A stretch of DNA of 64,000 bases, from positions 977,447 through 1,041,446 of the forward strand of contig CP030158.1 of the NCBI GenBank assembly GCA_003285105.1, given 5' to 3'. This document shows positions 9,491-18,600 of this stretch, piece by piece. The notes beneath the pieces were generated by a model, which ran no database searches, was not told the DNA's origin, and saw nothing but the letters and a program-made list of their open reading frames with translations. The stretch is from Roseithermus sacchariphilus (GTDB taxonomy: Bacteria; Bacteroidota; Rhodothermia; Rhodothermales; MEBIC09517). How positions within the stretch are numbered: the stretch's first letter is position 1; the number at the start of each line of letters is the position of its first letter. Both the position numbers and the translations under genes were made by a program.

Positions 9491-10381
9491 TCATCGCAGA
9501 CGTTCGTTGAAGAAGTCGATGGTGCGCTGCCAGGCCAGGCGGGCCGAGGCCGCGTCGTAGCGCGGGGTGGTGTCGTTGTGGAAGCCGTGGTGGACGTTCG
9601 GGTAGAAGTGGACGGTGTAGGCCTTCTGGTGGGCCATCAGCGCGGCTTCGTAGGCCGGCCATCCGGCATTGACCCGCTCGTCCAGGCCGGCGAAGTGGAG
9701 CATCAGCGGCGCCCGGATGGCCGGCACGTCCTCCGCGGTCGGCTGGCCGCCGTAGAACGGAACCGCCGCCGCCAGATCCGGCACCCGAACGGCCATCATG
9801 TTCGCCACCCATCCACCGAAACAGAACCCGACGACACCGACGGCCCCGCTGCACGCAGGATGCGCGCGGAGGTAGTCGAACGCCGCGATGAAGTCCTCCA
9901 GCATCTCGTCCCGGTCCCGCTGCCGCTGCAGGGCACGCCCGTCGTCGTCGTTGCCGGGATACCCGCCCAGGGGGGTCAGCGCATCGGGAGCCAGGGCGAT
10001 GAAGTCCGCCAGCCCGGCCCGTCGGCACACGTCCTCGATGTGCGGGTTGAGCCCCCGGTTCTCGTGGACCACCACGACCCCCGGCAGCCGGGCCTCGTTA
10101 CCGGCCGGCATCGCCAGCAGCCCGCGGATGGTCCCGCCGCCCCGCGGGGAGGCGTAGGTGACGTACTGCTCGTCCAGCCGCGCATCGCCGGCCCGGACCT
10201 GCTGGGCCGCGGCATAGTCCGGCAACAGATAGTCGAGGAGGGCCGACACCGTGAGGCCGCCCACGGCATAGGCCGAGAGCCGGTCCACGAACTCCCGCCG
10301 GCTGATCTGGCTGTGGACGTAGCGGTCGTACAGGTCGAAGACCTCTGGACGCAGATCTTCGTTGCGGAGCTTCTCGGGCAT
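9491..10381 (-). CDS. Tat-exported dienelactone hydrolase family protein
   Basis: The product is 296 residues long. Met at 10381 is preceded by GGGAGG seven bases upstream. The N-terminus carries SRREFVDRLSAYAVGG, a twin-arginine export signal. The mature part is a dienelactone-hydrolase-type alpha/beta hydrolase: GVVVVHENRGLNPHIEDVCRR, nucleophile motif GFCFGG with Cys in place of Ser as in true dienelactone hydrolases, and HGFHND near the end supplying the catalytic His. It lies divergently from a TetR regulator whose operator-like palindrome sits between the two genes, so regulation by that repressor is likely. The natural substrate is unknown. Confidence 0.87.
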   Translation of the reverse strand: MPEKLRNEDLRPEVFDLYDRYVHSQISRREFVDRLSAYAVGGLTVSALLDYLLPDYAAAQQVRAGDARLDEQYVTYASPRGGGTIRGLLAMPAGNEARLPGVVVVHENRGLNPHIEDVCRRAGLADFIALAPDALTPLGGYPGNDDDGRALQRQRDRDEMLEDFIAAFDYLRAHPACSGAVGVVGFCFGGWVANMMAVRVPDLAAAVPFYGGQPTAEDVPAIRAPLMLHFAGLDERVNAGWPAYEAALMAHQKAYTVHFYPNVHHGFHNDTTPRYDAASARLAWQRTIDFFNERLR

Positions 10382-10536
10382 GGGGCAGCCTCCCGGAGGA
10401 TGAGCACGGAGCACGGAACGCGGCGGAACTCCGCCTGGACGCTGCGTGCGGGCCTTCCAGAATAACGGGATACCCCTGCACGGACACAAGCCGCGCCACG
10501 AACGGCACCGGGATGCCATGAACGGCACGCGTGCGT

Positions 10537-10583
10537 CCGGCAACGCGCCCGGCAACGCGCCCGGCAACGCGTCTGGCAACGCG
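10537..10583 (+). repeat. Four tandem copies of a 12-bp unit
   Basis: Four near-perfect units of the form CCCGGCAACGCG lie head to tail between the divergent dienelactone hydrolase and TetR genes. Only the first three bases vary between units. The array is just upstream of the tetR promoter and could be a protein-binding array or a slippage-prone minisatellite. Confidence 0.8.
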
Positions 10584-10615
10584 GCCGCCTCCGCGGCAGG
10601 AACGCGGACAGCCCA

Positions 10616-10644
10616 TTGACTGACCGGTCAGTCACACCTATCTT
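10616..10644 (+). promoter_or_regulatory. tetR promoter overlapped by an 18-bp TetR-type operator
   Basis: TTGACT (10616-10621) and TATCTT (10639-10644) are 17 bases apart; read as TTG-N20-TATCTT this also fits the Bacteroidota-like spacing seen elsewhere in the window. The perfect palindrome TGACTGACCGGTCAGTCA (10617-10634) covers the -35 box and spacer. TGACCGGTCA-centred palindromes are typical TetR-family operators, so the downstream regulator is probably self-repressed and may also control the divergent dienelactone hydrolase. Confidence 0.75.
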
Positions 10645-10675
10645 CCCGGTTCACGCTGCCATTACCTCCCGCCCC

Positions 10676-11278
10676 ATGCCGTCTTCATCCGCCCCGGCCG
10701 TTCGCTCCCGCCCCGGGGTTACCGACAAGCGCGCCGCGCTCCTCGAGGCCGCGCTCGAACTCATGGCCCGCCACGGTCTCCAGAACGTGCCGACCTCCGC
10801 CATCGCGCGGCGGGCGGGGGTGGCCAAGGGGACGCTGTTCGTGTATTTCGAGACGAAGGAGCACCTCCTCAACGAGCTCTATCTGACGATTGCCACCCGG
10901 TTCAACCAGGCCGTACAGGCCGCGTTCGACCCGCAGGTCCCGCCGCCGGCCCGGTTGAGGCCATTCTGGTTCGCCTTTGCCCGGTGGTACCTCGACCACC
11001 CGGCCGACGCCTCCGTCCTGCTCCAGTGTGAGGTCGCGGCCGTGCTGACGCCCGAGACGCAGGCCCGCAAAGCCGAGATGGATACCGCGCTGGCGCGCGC
11101 GTTCTTCCCGGACGTGTTCGAGCGCGTAGCCGGCTCCTCGCTCCGCTACGTGGGCTATGCCCTGATCGCCGGCCCGATCCAGGCCCTGGCTCAGATGCGC
11201 GACAAGGGCGAGATCGAGATCACGGACGACCTCCTGGAGGAAACCTTCGCCCGCGTGCAGCAGGCGCTTCAACCCTGA
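10676..11278 (+). CDS. TetR/AcrR family transcriptional regulator
   Basis: The 200-residue protein has an N-terminal TetR helix-turn-helix (residues about 17-63: KRAALLEAALELMARHGLQ, TSAIARRAGVAKGTLFVYF, ETKEHLLNELY) and an all-helical ligand-binding C-terminal half. ATG 10676 follows the promoter/operator by about 30 bases; an upstream TTG in frame lies inside the operator and is rejected. An 18-bp perfect palindrome overlaps the promoter, so autoregulation is expected. The neighbouring divergent hydrolase and DoxX genes are the likely targets, and the inducer is unknown. Confidence 0.92.
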   Translation: MPSSSAPAVRSRPGVTDKRAALLEAALELMARHGLQNVPTSAIARRAGVAKGTLFVYFETKEHLLNELYLTIATRFNQAVQAAFDPQVPPPARLRPFWFAFARWYLDHPADASVLLQCEVAAVLTPETQARKAEMDTALARAFFPDVFERVAGSSLRYVGYALIAGPIQALAQMRDKGEIEITDDLLEETFARVQQALQP

Positions 11279-11294
11279 CCCCCTCACACGCCCC

Positions 11295-14200
11295 ATGTTC
11301 AAACACCTCCGCATTCATCTGCTCGCCCTGCTGGTCCTGCTCCTGGCCGCCGGTGGCCTGTGGCTGACGCGCCGCACCGAACCGCCCCGCCTCCTCGTCT
11401 TCTCCCGGACGGAAGGGTTCCGCCATACGTCCATCGAGGCCGGCATCGCCGCGGTGCAGCGCCTGGGCGAGACGCACGGCTTCGCCGTCGAGGCCACGGA
11501 AGACCCCGGCGTCTTCTCCGAGGCCACGCTGAAACGCTACCGCGCCGTCGTCTTCCTCAACACGACGGGGGACGTCCTCGACGAGGCGCAGCAGGCCGAA
11601 TTCGAGCGCTTCATACAGGCCGGCGGCGGCTACGTCGGCATCCACTCCGCCGCCGACACGGAATACGACTGGCCCTGGTACGGTCGCCTGACCGGGGCCT
11701 ACTTCGAGAGCCATCCCATGGACCCCAACGTGCGCACGGGCACCTTCCGCGTGCTCGACGCCAGCCATCCCTCCACGCAGGGCCTCCCGGAGCGATGGGA
11801 GCGCACGGATGAGTTCTACAACTTCCGGTCGGTCCAGCCCGACCTCCACGTGCTGATCGACATCGACGAGACCACCTACGAGGGCGGCACCCACGGCGAG
11901 CATCACCCGATGAGCTGGTACCATGACTACGGAGGCGGCCGCGCCTGGTACACCGCCATGGGCCATACCGAGGAGACCTTCTCCGAGCCCCTCTTCCTGC
12001 AACACCTCCTCGGAGGGATCCGCTACGCCATGGGAGACGCCGCGGTGGACTACACCCGCGCCCGGCCGGCCGAGAACCGCTTCACCCGCGTGGTGCTCGC
12101 CGAGAAGCTGAACGAACCCATGGAACTGGCCGTCCTCCCGGACGAGCGGGTCCTCTTCATCGAACGCGGAGGCCGCGTCCGGCTCTACAGCCCCGCTACC
12201 GAGCAGGTCACGCAGATCGCCACCATCCCCGTCTCCACCCGGTACACGGACGGCTCCATCGCCGAGGACGGCCTGCTCGGCCTGGCCATCGACCCGGCCT
12301 TCGAAGACAACGGGTGGGTCTACCTCTACTACTCCCCCGCCGGCGACGAGCCGAAGAACGTCCTCGCCCGCTACCGGATGCAGGGCGACGCGCTCGACCT
12401 GGGCTCGGAGCAGCTCCTGCTCGAGGTGCCCGTGCAACGCGACCAGTGCTGCCACACCGGCGGCTCCATCGCCTTCGATGCCGACGGAAACCTCTACCTC
12501 TCCACGGGCGACAACACGAACCCGCACGGCACCGGCTACGCCCCCATCGACGAGCGGCCGGGCCGGGCCCCCTGGGATGCGCAGAAATCCGCCGCCAACA
12601 CGAACGACCTCCGCGGCAAGATCCTGCGTATCACGCCCCGCCCGGACGGCTCCTACGCCATCCCGGAAGGGAACCTCTTCCCCCCCGGCACCCCGAAGAC
12701 CCGGCCCGAGATCTACACGATGGGCCACCGAAACCCCTTCCGGATCAGCGTCGACTCGCGCACGGGCTTCCTCTACTGGGGCGACGTCGGCCCCGATGCC
12801 GCCCGCGACTCGTCCGCGCGCGGACCGGCCGGCCACGACGAGTTCAACCAGGCGCGGCAGGCCGGCAACTTCGGCTGGCCCTACTTCGTCGGGGACAACA
12901 AACCCTACTACGACTACGACTTTGCCACCCACACTCCCGGCCCCGCCTTCGACCCGGCGCACCCGGTCAACACGTCTCCGAACAACACCGGGCTGACGGA
13001 GCTGCCCCCGGCCCAGCCGGCCTTCCTCTGGTACCCGGCCGGCCCCTCGCCGGAATTCCCCCTGCTGGGCACCGGCGGCCGCTCGGCGATGGCCGGCCCC
13101 GTCTACCACCGGGACGACTTCGCCGACGCGCCCCGTGCCTTCCCGGCCTACTACGACGGCAAGCTCTTCCTCTACGAATGGATGCGCGGCTGGATCATGG
13201 TCGTGACGATGGACGAGCAGGGTGATCTGGTCGAGATGGAGCGCTTCATGCCGAGCCACCGCTTCAGCAACCCGATCGACATGGCCTTCGGCCCCAGCGG
13301 CGACCTCTACGTGCTGGAATACGGGACGGGCTGGTTCACGGCCAACGACGACGCCCGCCTGCTCCGCATCGAGTACCAGGCCGGCAACCGGAAGCCCTCC
13401 CCGCATCTGGCCGTCGACCGCAGCGCCGGCGCCACACCCCTGCGCGTGTCGCTGTCGGCGGCGGGAACCTCCGACCCGGACGGCGACGCGCTCCGCTATG
13501 CCTGGACGATCTCGGGGCCGGACGGCGACGTGCTGGCCACGCTGAACGAGCCGGACCCCACCTTCACCTTCGACCAGCCCGGCCTGTACACGGCCACGCT
13601 CACGGTGACCGACGCACAGGGCGCCCAGGCCACGGCCGAAACGCAGATCGTCGCAGGGAACGAACCGCCGCAGGTGCACATCGACCTGGCCGGCGGCAAT
13701 CGCTCCTTCTTCTTCCCCGGCGTCCCGATCCACTACAGCGTCCGCGTGCGTGACCACGAGGACGGGTCGCTGGCGGACGGGCAGATCGATGCCGCGCAGG
13801 TGGCCGTCACGGCGGATTACCTGCGCGAAGGGTTCGACCAGGTGGCGATGGCGCAGGGGCACCGCTCGGCAGACGCCGCGGTGGCCCAGGCGGCGGGCCG
13901 CGCACTCGTCGAGGCCGGCACCTGCCTCTCCTGCCATCGGCTCGACGCGCCCTCGATCGGGCCGTCCTACCGGGACGTCGCCCGGAAATACGACGGGGAT
14001 CCGACCGCCGCCGAGCATCTGGTGGCGAAGATCCGCGAGGGGGGCTCCGGCGTCTGGGGCGAGGTGATGATGCCGCCGCACCCCCAGCTTTCCGAACAGG
14101 AGGTGCAACAGATGGTCGATTACATCCTCAGCCTGGCCCATGCACAGCCGGCGACGCCCTCGCTGCCCGTGGAAGGCACGTACACCCCGCCCGAGCACCC

Positions 14201-14969
14201 CACGCCGCAGGGCCTCGTCGTGCTCCGGGCGGCCTACACGGACCGGGGCGCCAGCGGCCTGCCCGGCGCCACGGCGGAGGAAACCCTGGTGCTCCGCCCC
14301 CCGACGGTGGTCGTCGCCACCGGGGAGCTCTCGGAGAGCGTCCGCCGCATCTCGACGCCGCAGATGCCCACGGAACTGACCATCGCCTCCGAGCCCGGCT
14401 CGTACGTCCGGTTCGCCGGGCTCGACCTGTCCGGGCTCTCCGAGATCCGGTTCCTCGCCGTGGCACCCGCCCAGATCCAGGCCCGGGGCGGCTTCATCGA
14501 GGTCCGGCTGGACGCGCCCGACGGCCCCCTCGTAGGCCGGACGCCCTTCATCGAACCCGGTGGGGCGCCCACGCCCGTCACGGCCGCCCTCGAACCCACG
14601 AGCGGGGTGCACGACGTCTACTTCGTGTTCCGCAACGACCGGGAGGCGGAGCCGGGCAGCCTCTTCCTGGTGATGACCGCCGAGTTCGCCGGCCCTCAGG
14701 CCACGGCCCCGGCCACGGCCATGGCGCCCACCCCCCGGGCCGGCACCGGCCTGTCCACACGCAGCCCCCTCCGGGACCTGCTGGCCCACGAGCAGGCCCG
14801 GGCCATCCTGGAACGCTACGTGCCCGGCATGACGACCAACCCGCAGTTGCAGCAGGCGCTGGACCTCTCGCTCCGCGACCTTGCCACGTACGCGCCGAAT
14901 GTGTACACAGACCAGGTGCTCGCCGCCATCGACGGCGATCTGGCGCAGATCGACCCATCCACACCCTGA
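11295..14969 (+). CDS. Modular ThuA / sugar dehydrogenase / PKD / cytochrome c protein
   Basis: This 1224-residue exported protein begins with a signal or anchor helix (residues 7-25). Its modules in order are: a ThuA-like domain (about 30-245, with FSRTEGFRHTSIEAG and GGGYVGIHSAADTEYDWPWY); a glucose/sorbosone-dehydrogenase-type beta-propeller (about 259-688, with EDGLLGLAIDPAF and HTGGSIAFDADGNLYLSTGDN), whose relatives use PQQ; a PKD domain (about 698-790); a class I cytochrome c (CLSCH at about 877-881, axial Met near 925); a beta-sandwich carbohydrate-binding-like region (about 970-1150); and a short helical C-terminal domain. The haem could take electrons from the dehydrogenase. It is followed by a sugar isomerase/epimerase and a GH79-like gene, pointing to extracytoplasmic sugar oxidation. 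Confidence 0.85.
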   Translation: MFKHLRIHLLALLVLLLAAGGLWLTRRTEPPRLLVFSRTEGFRHTSIEAGIAAVQRLGETHGFAVEATEDPGVFSEATLKRYRAVVFLNTTGDVLDEAQQAEFERFIQAGGGYVGIHSAADTEYDWPWYGRLTGAYFESHPMDPNVRTGTFRVLDASHPSTQGLPERWERTDEFYNFRSVQPDLHVLIDIDETTYEGGTHGEHHPMSWYHDYGGGRAWYTAMGHTEETFSEPLFLQHLLGGIRYAMGDAAVDYTRARPAENRFTRVVLAEKLNEPMELAVLPDERVLFIERGGRVRLYSPATEQVTQIATIPVSTRYTDGSIAEDGLLGLAIDPAFEDNGWVYLYYSPAGDEPKNVLARYRMQGDALDLGSEQLLLEVPVQRDQCCHTGGSIAFDADGNLYLSTGDNTNPHGTGYAPIDERPGRAPWDAQKSAANTNDLRGKILRITPRPDGSYAIPEGNLFPPGTPKTRPEIYTMGHRNPFRISVDSRTGFLYWGDVGPDAARDSSARGPAGHDEFNQARQAGNFGWPYFVGDNKPYYDYDFATHTPGPAFDPAHPVNTSPNNTGLTELPPAQPAFLWYPAGPSPEFPLLGTGGRSAMAGPVYHRDDFADAPRAFPAYYDGKLFLYEWMRGWIMVVTMDEQGDLVEMERFMPSHRFSNPIDMAFGPSGDLYVLEYGTGWFTANDDARLLRIEYQAGNRKPSPHLAVDRSAGATPLRVSLSAAGTSDPDGDALRYAWTISGPDGDVLATLNEPDPTFTFDQPGLYTATLTVTDAQGAQATAETQIVAGNEPPQVHIDLAGGNRSFFFPGVPIHYSVRVRDHEDGSLADGQIDAAQVAVTADYLREGFDQVAMAQGHRSADAAVAQAAGRALVEAGTCLSCHRLDAPSIGPSYRDVARKYDGDPTAAEHLVAKIREGGSGVWGEVMMPPHPQLSEQEVQQMVDYILSLAHAQPATPSLPVEGTYTPPEHPTPQGLVVLRAAYTDRGASGLPGATAEETLVLRPPTVVVATGELSESVRRISTPQMPTELTIASEPGSYVRFAGLDLSGLSEIRFLAVAPAQIQARGGFIEVRLDAPDGPLVGRTPFIEPGGAPTPVTAALEPTSGVHDVYFVFRNDREAEPGSLFLVMTAEFAGPQATAPATAMAPTPRAGTGLSTRSPLRDLLAHEQARAILERYVPGMTTNPQLQQALDLSLRDLATYAPNVYTDQVLAAIDGDLAQIDPSTP

Positions 14970-14979
14970 GGAACCGACC

Positions 14980-15906
14980 ATGACCCATCGCCCCCCCCTC
15001 GACGGCCCCGGCCGTCGCGCCTTCCTCAAACGCCTGGCCGCCGCCACTGGCACGCTGCTCATCGGCCGTCAGGCCCTCGCCTCGGACGCCCCGCAGACGG
15101 ACCGGCGCATCGGCGTTCAGCTCTACACGCTCCGGGATCGTATGCAGGAGGACTTCGAGGGCACGCTGGAACGGGTGGCCGCCCTCGGCTACCGGGAGGT
15201 CGAATTCGCCGGCTACTACGACCGCTCCCCGGATCAGGTGCGCGCGATCCTGGACCGCCTCGGCCTCGCCGCGCCGAGCGCCCACGTCAGCCTCGACCTG
15301 CTGCGGGACGACCTGGAGGGACAGATCGCCAGCGCGCAGACCATCGGCCACCGCTACCTGACCGTCCCGGTGCTGATGGACGGCTTCCGCGGGACGATGA
15401 CCCCCGCCTCCTGGACGCAGTACGCGGCCGAGTTCAACCGGATCGGGGAAGCCCTCCGCAACGCCGGCCTGCGCTTCGCCTACCACAACCACGCCTTCGA
15501 GTTCGTCCCGGCCGGCGAGGACCGCACGGGCTTCGACGTGCTGCTTCAGGAGACGGACCCCGAGCTCGTCGCCTTCGAACTCGACCTCATGTGGGCCGTC
15601 GTCGGCGGGCAGCAGCCGCTCGACCTGATCCGCCGCTACCCCGGCCGCTTCGAGATGTGGCACGTGAAGGACATCCGCGACGTGGCCGGCGCCCGGGAAG
15701 CGAACGGGAAAGGCATGGCCGGTATGCGGGACATCATGCAGCGCATCACGGCCGTGGGAGAGGGGGAGATCGACTTCGCCGCGATCTTCGCCCGAGAGCA
15801 GGAATCCGGCCTCCGGCACTTCTTCGTGGAGAACGACGCCCCGGCCGACCCGATCGCCAACATCGAAACCAGCTTCCGCAACCTGAGCGCGCTGCTGGAC
15901 GGATGA
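14980..15906 (+). CDS. Tat-exported sugar phosphate isomerase/epimerase (AP endonuclease-2 fold)
   Basis: The product has 308 residues. ATG 14980 is preceded by GAGG and begins ten bases after the upstream stop, so the two genes are probably cotranscribed. A twin-arginine signal (GRRAFLKRLAAATGTLLIG) precedes a xylose-isomerase-like TIM barrel: IGVQLYTLRDRMQEDFEGTL, FAYHNHAFEF (metal-site His), FELDLMW, MWHVKDIRD and a C-terminal Glu in HFFVENDAP. Such exported TIM-barrel proteins commonly accompany ThuA and oxidoreductase genes in Bacteroidota sugar catabolism. The exact sugar is unknown. Confidence 0.85.
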   Translation: MTHRPPLDGPGRRAFLKRLAAATGTLLIGRQALASDAPQTDRRIGVQLYTLRDRMQEDFEGTLERVAALGYREVEFAGYYDRSPDQVRAILDRLGLAAPSAHVSLDLLRDDLEGQIASAQTIGHRYLTVPVLMDGFRGTMTPASWTQYAAEFNRIGEALRNAGLRFAYHNHAFEFVPAGEDRTGFDVLLQETDPELVAFELDLMWAVVGGQQPLDLIRRYPGRFEMWHVKDIRDVAGAREANGKGMAGMRDIMQRITAVGEGEIDFAAIFAREQESGLRHFFVENDAPADPIANIETSFRNLSALLDG

Positions 15907-15951
15907 GCGGTGCACCGCAGGCATGCCTTCCTGCAGACGACGAACGGAACG

Positions 15952-17547
15952 ATGAAACAGCCTCCTGACGGATCCCTGCGGCCCCTCGGCCTCCTGCTGC
16001 TGGGCCTCCTGGCCGGGTGCGCCCCGGCCGAACGGCCCGACGGCCCGACCGCCGCCGTCGACCCGGCGCAGCTACCCGCGATCGGGACGGTCGACGAACG
16101 GTACCAGTCCTACAACGTCGAGATGGTCGAGGTGACGGGCGGGCGGTTCTGGCGGCCGTACGACAGCACGGGCGAGGCCGCCGACGCGGGCGGCGGGGAG
16201 GGGACGCCCACCGGGATGGACCCGAACCTCTACGAGTACCGCCCCCCGGTGGACCTCTCCAACCCCCGCCTGCGCCGGCTGGCACGGGCGCTCGGGCCGG
16301 CCTACGTGCGCGTGAGCGGCACGTGGGCCAACCGAACCTACGTGCCCGCCCCCGGCGAGACCCCTCCCACCGACCCGCCGGACGGCTACGGAGGGGTGCT
16401 GACGCCGTCGCAATGGCAGGGCGTGATCGACTTCGTGCAGGCCGTCCGCGGCGAACTCGTCACCTCCTTCGCCGTGGGCACCGGTGTGCGCGACGCCGAC
16501 GGCGCCTGGACACCCGTCCAGGCCCAGCGCCTGCTCGACCTCACGCGGGCCTATGGCGGCACCATCGTGGCCGCCGAATTCTTCAACGAACCCAACCTGG
16601 CCCGCATGGGCGGGGCCCCGGAAGGCTACACGGCGGCCGACTACGGCCGCGACGTCCGCCGCTTCCACGCCTTCATCCGCCGCGCCGCCCCGGACCTCAA
16701 GATCGCCGGACCGGGCTCGGTGATGGAAGCAACGGGAGACTGGATCCCCACCGGGGGCGTCCTGCCCTTCCTGCCCACGCCCGACCTGCTCGAAGCCTCG
16801 GGCGAGGCCCGCCTCGACCTCTTCTCCTACCACCACTACGGCGCCGTCTCGCAGCGCTGCCCGGGCGCCCTGCACACCACGCCGGAGGCCGCGCTCTCGG
16901 AGTCCTGGCTCCGCCGCACGGACGAAACGCTCGCTTTCTACAAGCCGCTGCGCGACCGCTACGCCCCCGGGGCGCCCATCTGGCTGACGGAAACGGCCGA
17001 GGCGGCCTGCGGCGGCAACCCCTGGGCCAGCTCCTTCCTCGATACCTTCCGCTACCTCGACCAGCTCGGCCGCCTCGCCCGGCAGGACGTCGACGTCGTC
17101 ATGCACAACACGCTCGTCGCCAGCGACTACAGCCTCATCCACGAAGCCACGCTCACGCCCAAGCCGGCCTACTGGGCGGCCTGGCTGTGGCAGCAACTCA
17201 TGGGCACGACGGTCCTCGACAGCGGCGTCGAGATCCAGGAAGGCCTCCACCTCTACGCACACTGCACCCCGGAGCGGCCGGGCAGCGTCACGCTGCTGGC
17301 GATCAACAACAGCCTCACGAAGCGCTCCGCGGTGCGCCTTCCCGTCGGTGGAGAGCGCTACACCCTCTCGGCCGACCGCTTGCAGGCGATGCAGGTATCG
17401 CTCAACGGGCACCCCCTCGGCCTCGGCACGGACGACGCACTCCCCACGCTTTCCCCGGCCTCGTTCCCGCCCGGCACCGTCCGGCTCGAACCGGCGACCC
17501 TCACCTTCCTGGTGCTGCCCGAGGCCCATCACCCCGCCTGCCGATGA
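15952..17547 (+). CDS. Glycoside hydrolase lipoprotein, GH79-like
   Basis: ATG 15952 was chosen because it starts a lipoprotein signal with lipobox LLAGC; an upstream GTG gives an unusable N-terminus. The 531-residue protein is a TIM-barrel glycosidase with acid/base Glu213 in AAEFFNEPNL and probable nucleophile Glu347 in IWLTETAEA, followed by a small beta-domain. The pattern, with an N-terminal VRVSGTWANRTY block, resembles family GH79 (heparanase/beta-glucuronidase). It is the third gene of the group starting at 11295 and would act at the cell surface on uronic-acid-containing glycans. Family assignment is by motif only. Confidence 0.72.
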   Translation: MKQPPDGSLRPLGLLLLGLLAGCAPAERPDGPTAAVDPAQLPAIGTVDERYQSYNVEMVEVTGGRFWRPYDSTGEAADAGGGEGTPTGMDPNLYEYRPPVDLSNPRLRRLARALGPAYVRVSGTWANRTYVPAPGETPPTDPPDGYGGVLTPSQWQGVIDFVQAVRGELVTSFAVGTGVRDADGAWTPVQAQRLLDLTRAYGGTIVAAEFFNEPNLARMGGAPEGYTAADYGRDVRRFHAFIRRAAPDLKIAGPGSVMEATGDWIPTGGVLPFLPTPDLLEASGEARLDLFSYHHYGAVSQRCPGALHTTPEAALSESWLRRTDETLAFYKPLRDRYAPGAPIWLTETAEAACGGNPWASSFLDTFRYLDQLGRLARQDVDVVMHNTLVASDYSLIHEATLTPKPAYWAAWLWQQLMGTTVLDSGVEIQEGLHLYAHCTPERPGSVTLLAINNSLTKRSAVRLPVGGERYTLSADRLQAMQVSLNGHPLGLGTDDALPTLSPASFPPGTVRLEPATLTFLVLPEAHHPACR

Positions 17548-17603
17548 GCGGCCATGCGCTGCCGGGTGCGCCGGGATCCGCCGTTGGCCCGGCGCGGCCC
17601 GGG

Positions 17604-18575
17604 CTACTCGCGGTGGGCCTCCGGCTCGGGGCTCGCGCCGCCGGGCTCCCCCTCGGCCCGCAGGCGCTTCACGTCCTGCATCGGCGGGCGGCCGAAGAAC
17701 CGCCGGTACTCCCGCGTGAAATGCGAAGCATCGCGATAGCCCACCCGAAAGCCGGCCGTCGTGGCGTCCAGCCCCTCGGCCAGCAGGAGCCGCCGCGCCT
17801 CCTGGAGCTGTAGCTGCTTCTGAAACTGGAGCGGCGTCAGCCCGGTGACGGCCTTGAAGTGGTGATGGAAGCCCGAGACGCTCATGCCGACGTACCGGGC
17901 CAACCGCGCCACCGGGATCGGCTGGTCGAAGGCCTCCTGAATCCGCCGGACGGCCCGCGCGATGCGGTGTTCCTGCCCGCCCAGCACCGCCAGATGAGCG
18001 AGGCGGGCGCCCTGGTCGCCCCGCAGGAGGCGATACACGATCTCCCGCGTGATCAGCGGCGCCAGGACGGATTGCTCGTCCGGCCGCTCCACCAGCCGGG
18101 CCAGCCGGAGCACCGCCTCCAGCAAGTCCATGCCGAGCGGGTGCACGTCGAGGGCACGCACGTCCGCGCCCGGCCGGGGCACGGTGTAGCCGGCCTCGAC
18201 CATGACCGCGCTGACGACGGACGGGTCGAGATCCAGCCGGAGGCTCAGGTAGGGCCGTTCCCGCGAGGCCTGCCGGACGTACCCCAGCAGGGGCAACGGC
18301 GTGGTGATGAGCAGGTAATGCCCGGGATCGTACGGGTAGCGCCGTTCGCCCAGCTGTACCACCTTGCCCCCCTGCGCGATCACGCAGAGGCAGGGCCGCG
18401 CCACGGCATGCACCGGCCCCTGCGGCGCCGAAGCGCGGCCGAAGACCAGACCGGCCATCTGCTCCACCCGGCCGTCTTGCGGGACGGCCCGCGCGATGCA
18501 CGCCGCCAGTTCCTCCCGGGCGGCCTCCCACCGTCGCGCCAGCCGGTCTGCCCGGTCCTCCTGCGCCCGTTCCAT
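17604..18575 (-). CDS. AraC family transcriptional regulator (AraC_N type)
   Basis: The 323-residue protein has an AraC_N (pfam06719-like) N-terminal domain (about 35-190, with PCLCVIAQGGKVVQLGERRYPYDPGHYLL) and two C-terminal helix-turn-helix motifs (about 215-310; IPVARLARYVGMSVSGFHHHFKAVTGLTPLQFQK and AGFRVGYRDASHFTREYRRFFGRPP). The start at 18575 has a strong AGGAGG seven bases upstream. Regulators of this subgroup usually sit beside the oxidoreductase genes they control; here the divergent neighbour encodes a molybdenum hydroxylase. The gene is convergent with the GH79-like gene. Confidence 0.92.
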   Translation of the reverse strand: MERAQEDRADRLARRWEAAREELAACIARAVPQDGRVEQMAGLVFGRASAPQGPVHAVARPCLCVIAQGGKVVQLGERRYPYDPGHYLLITTPLPLLGYVRQASRERPYLSLRLDLDPSVVSAVMVEAGYTVPRPGADVRALDVHPLGMDLLEAVLRLARLVERPDEQSVLAPLITREIVYRLLRGDQGARLAHLAVLGGQEHRIARAVRRIQEAFDQPIPVARLARYVGMSVSGFHHHFKAVTGLTPLQFQKQLQLQEARRLLLAEGLDATTAGFRVGYRDASHFTREYRRFFGRPPMQDVKRLRAEGEPGGASPEPEAHRE

Positions 18576-18600
18576 GTCGTTCCTCCTGCAGGTGATCGTC

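Noticed and set aside
11220-15062. Minus-strand ORF of 1280 codons opposite the ThuA/dehydrogenase gene
   Set aside because: It lacks any domain and covers the convincing plus-strand protein; G+C-rich third positions keep the antisense frame open.
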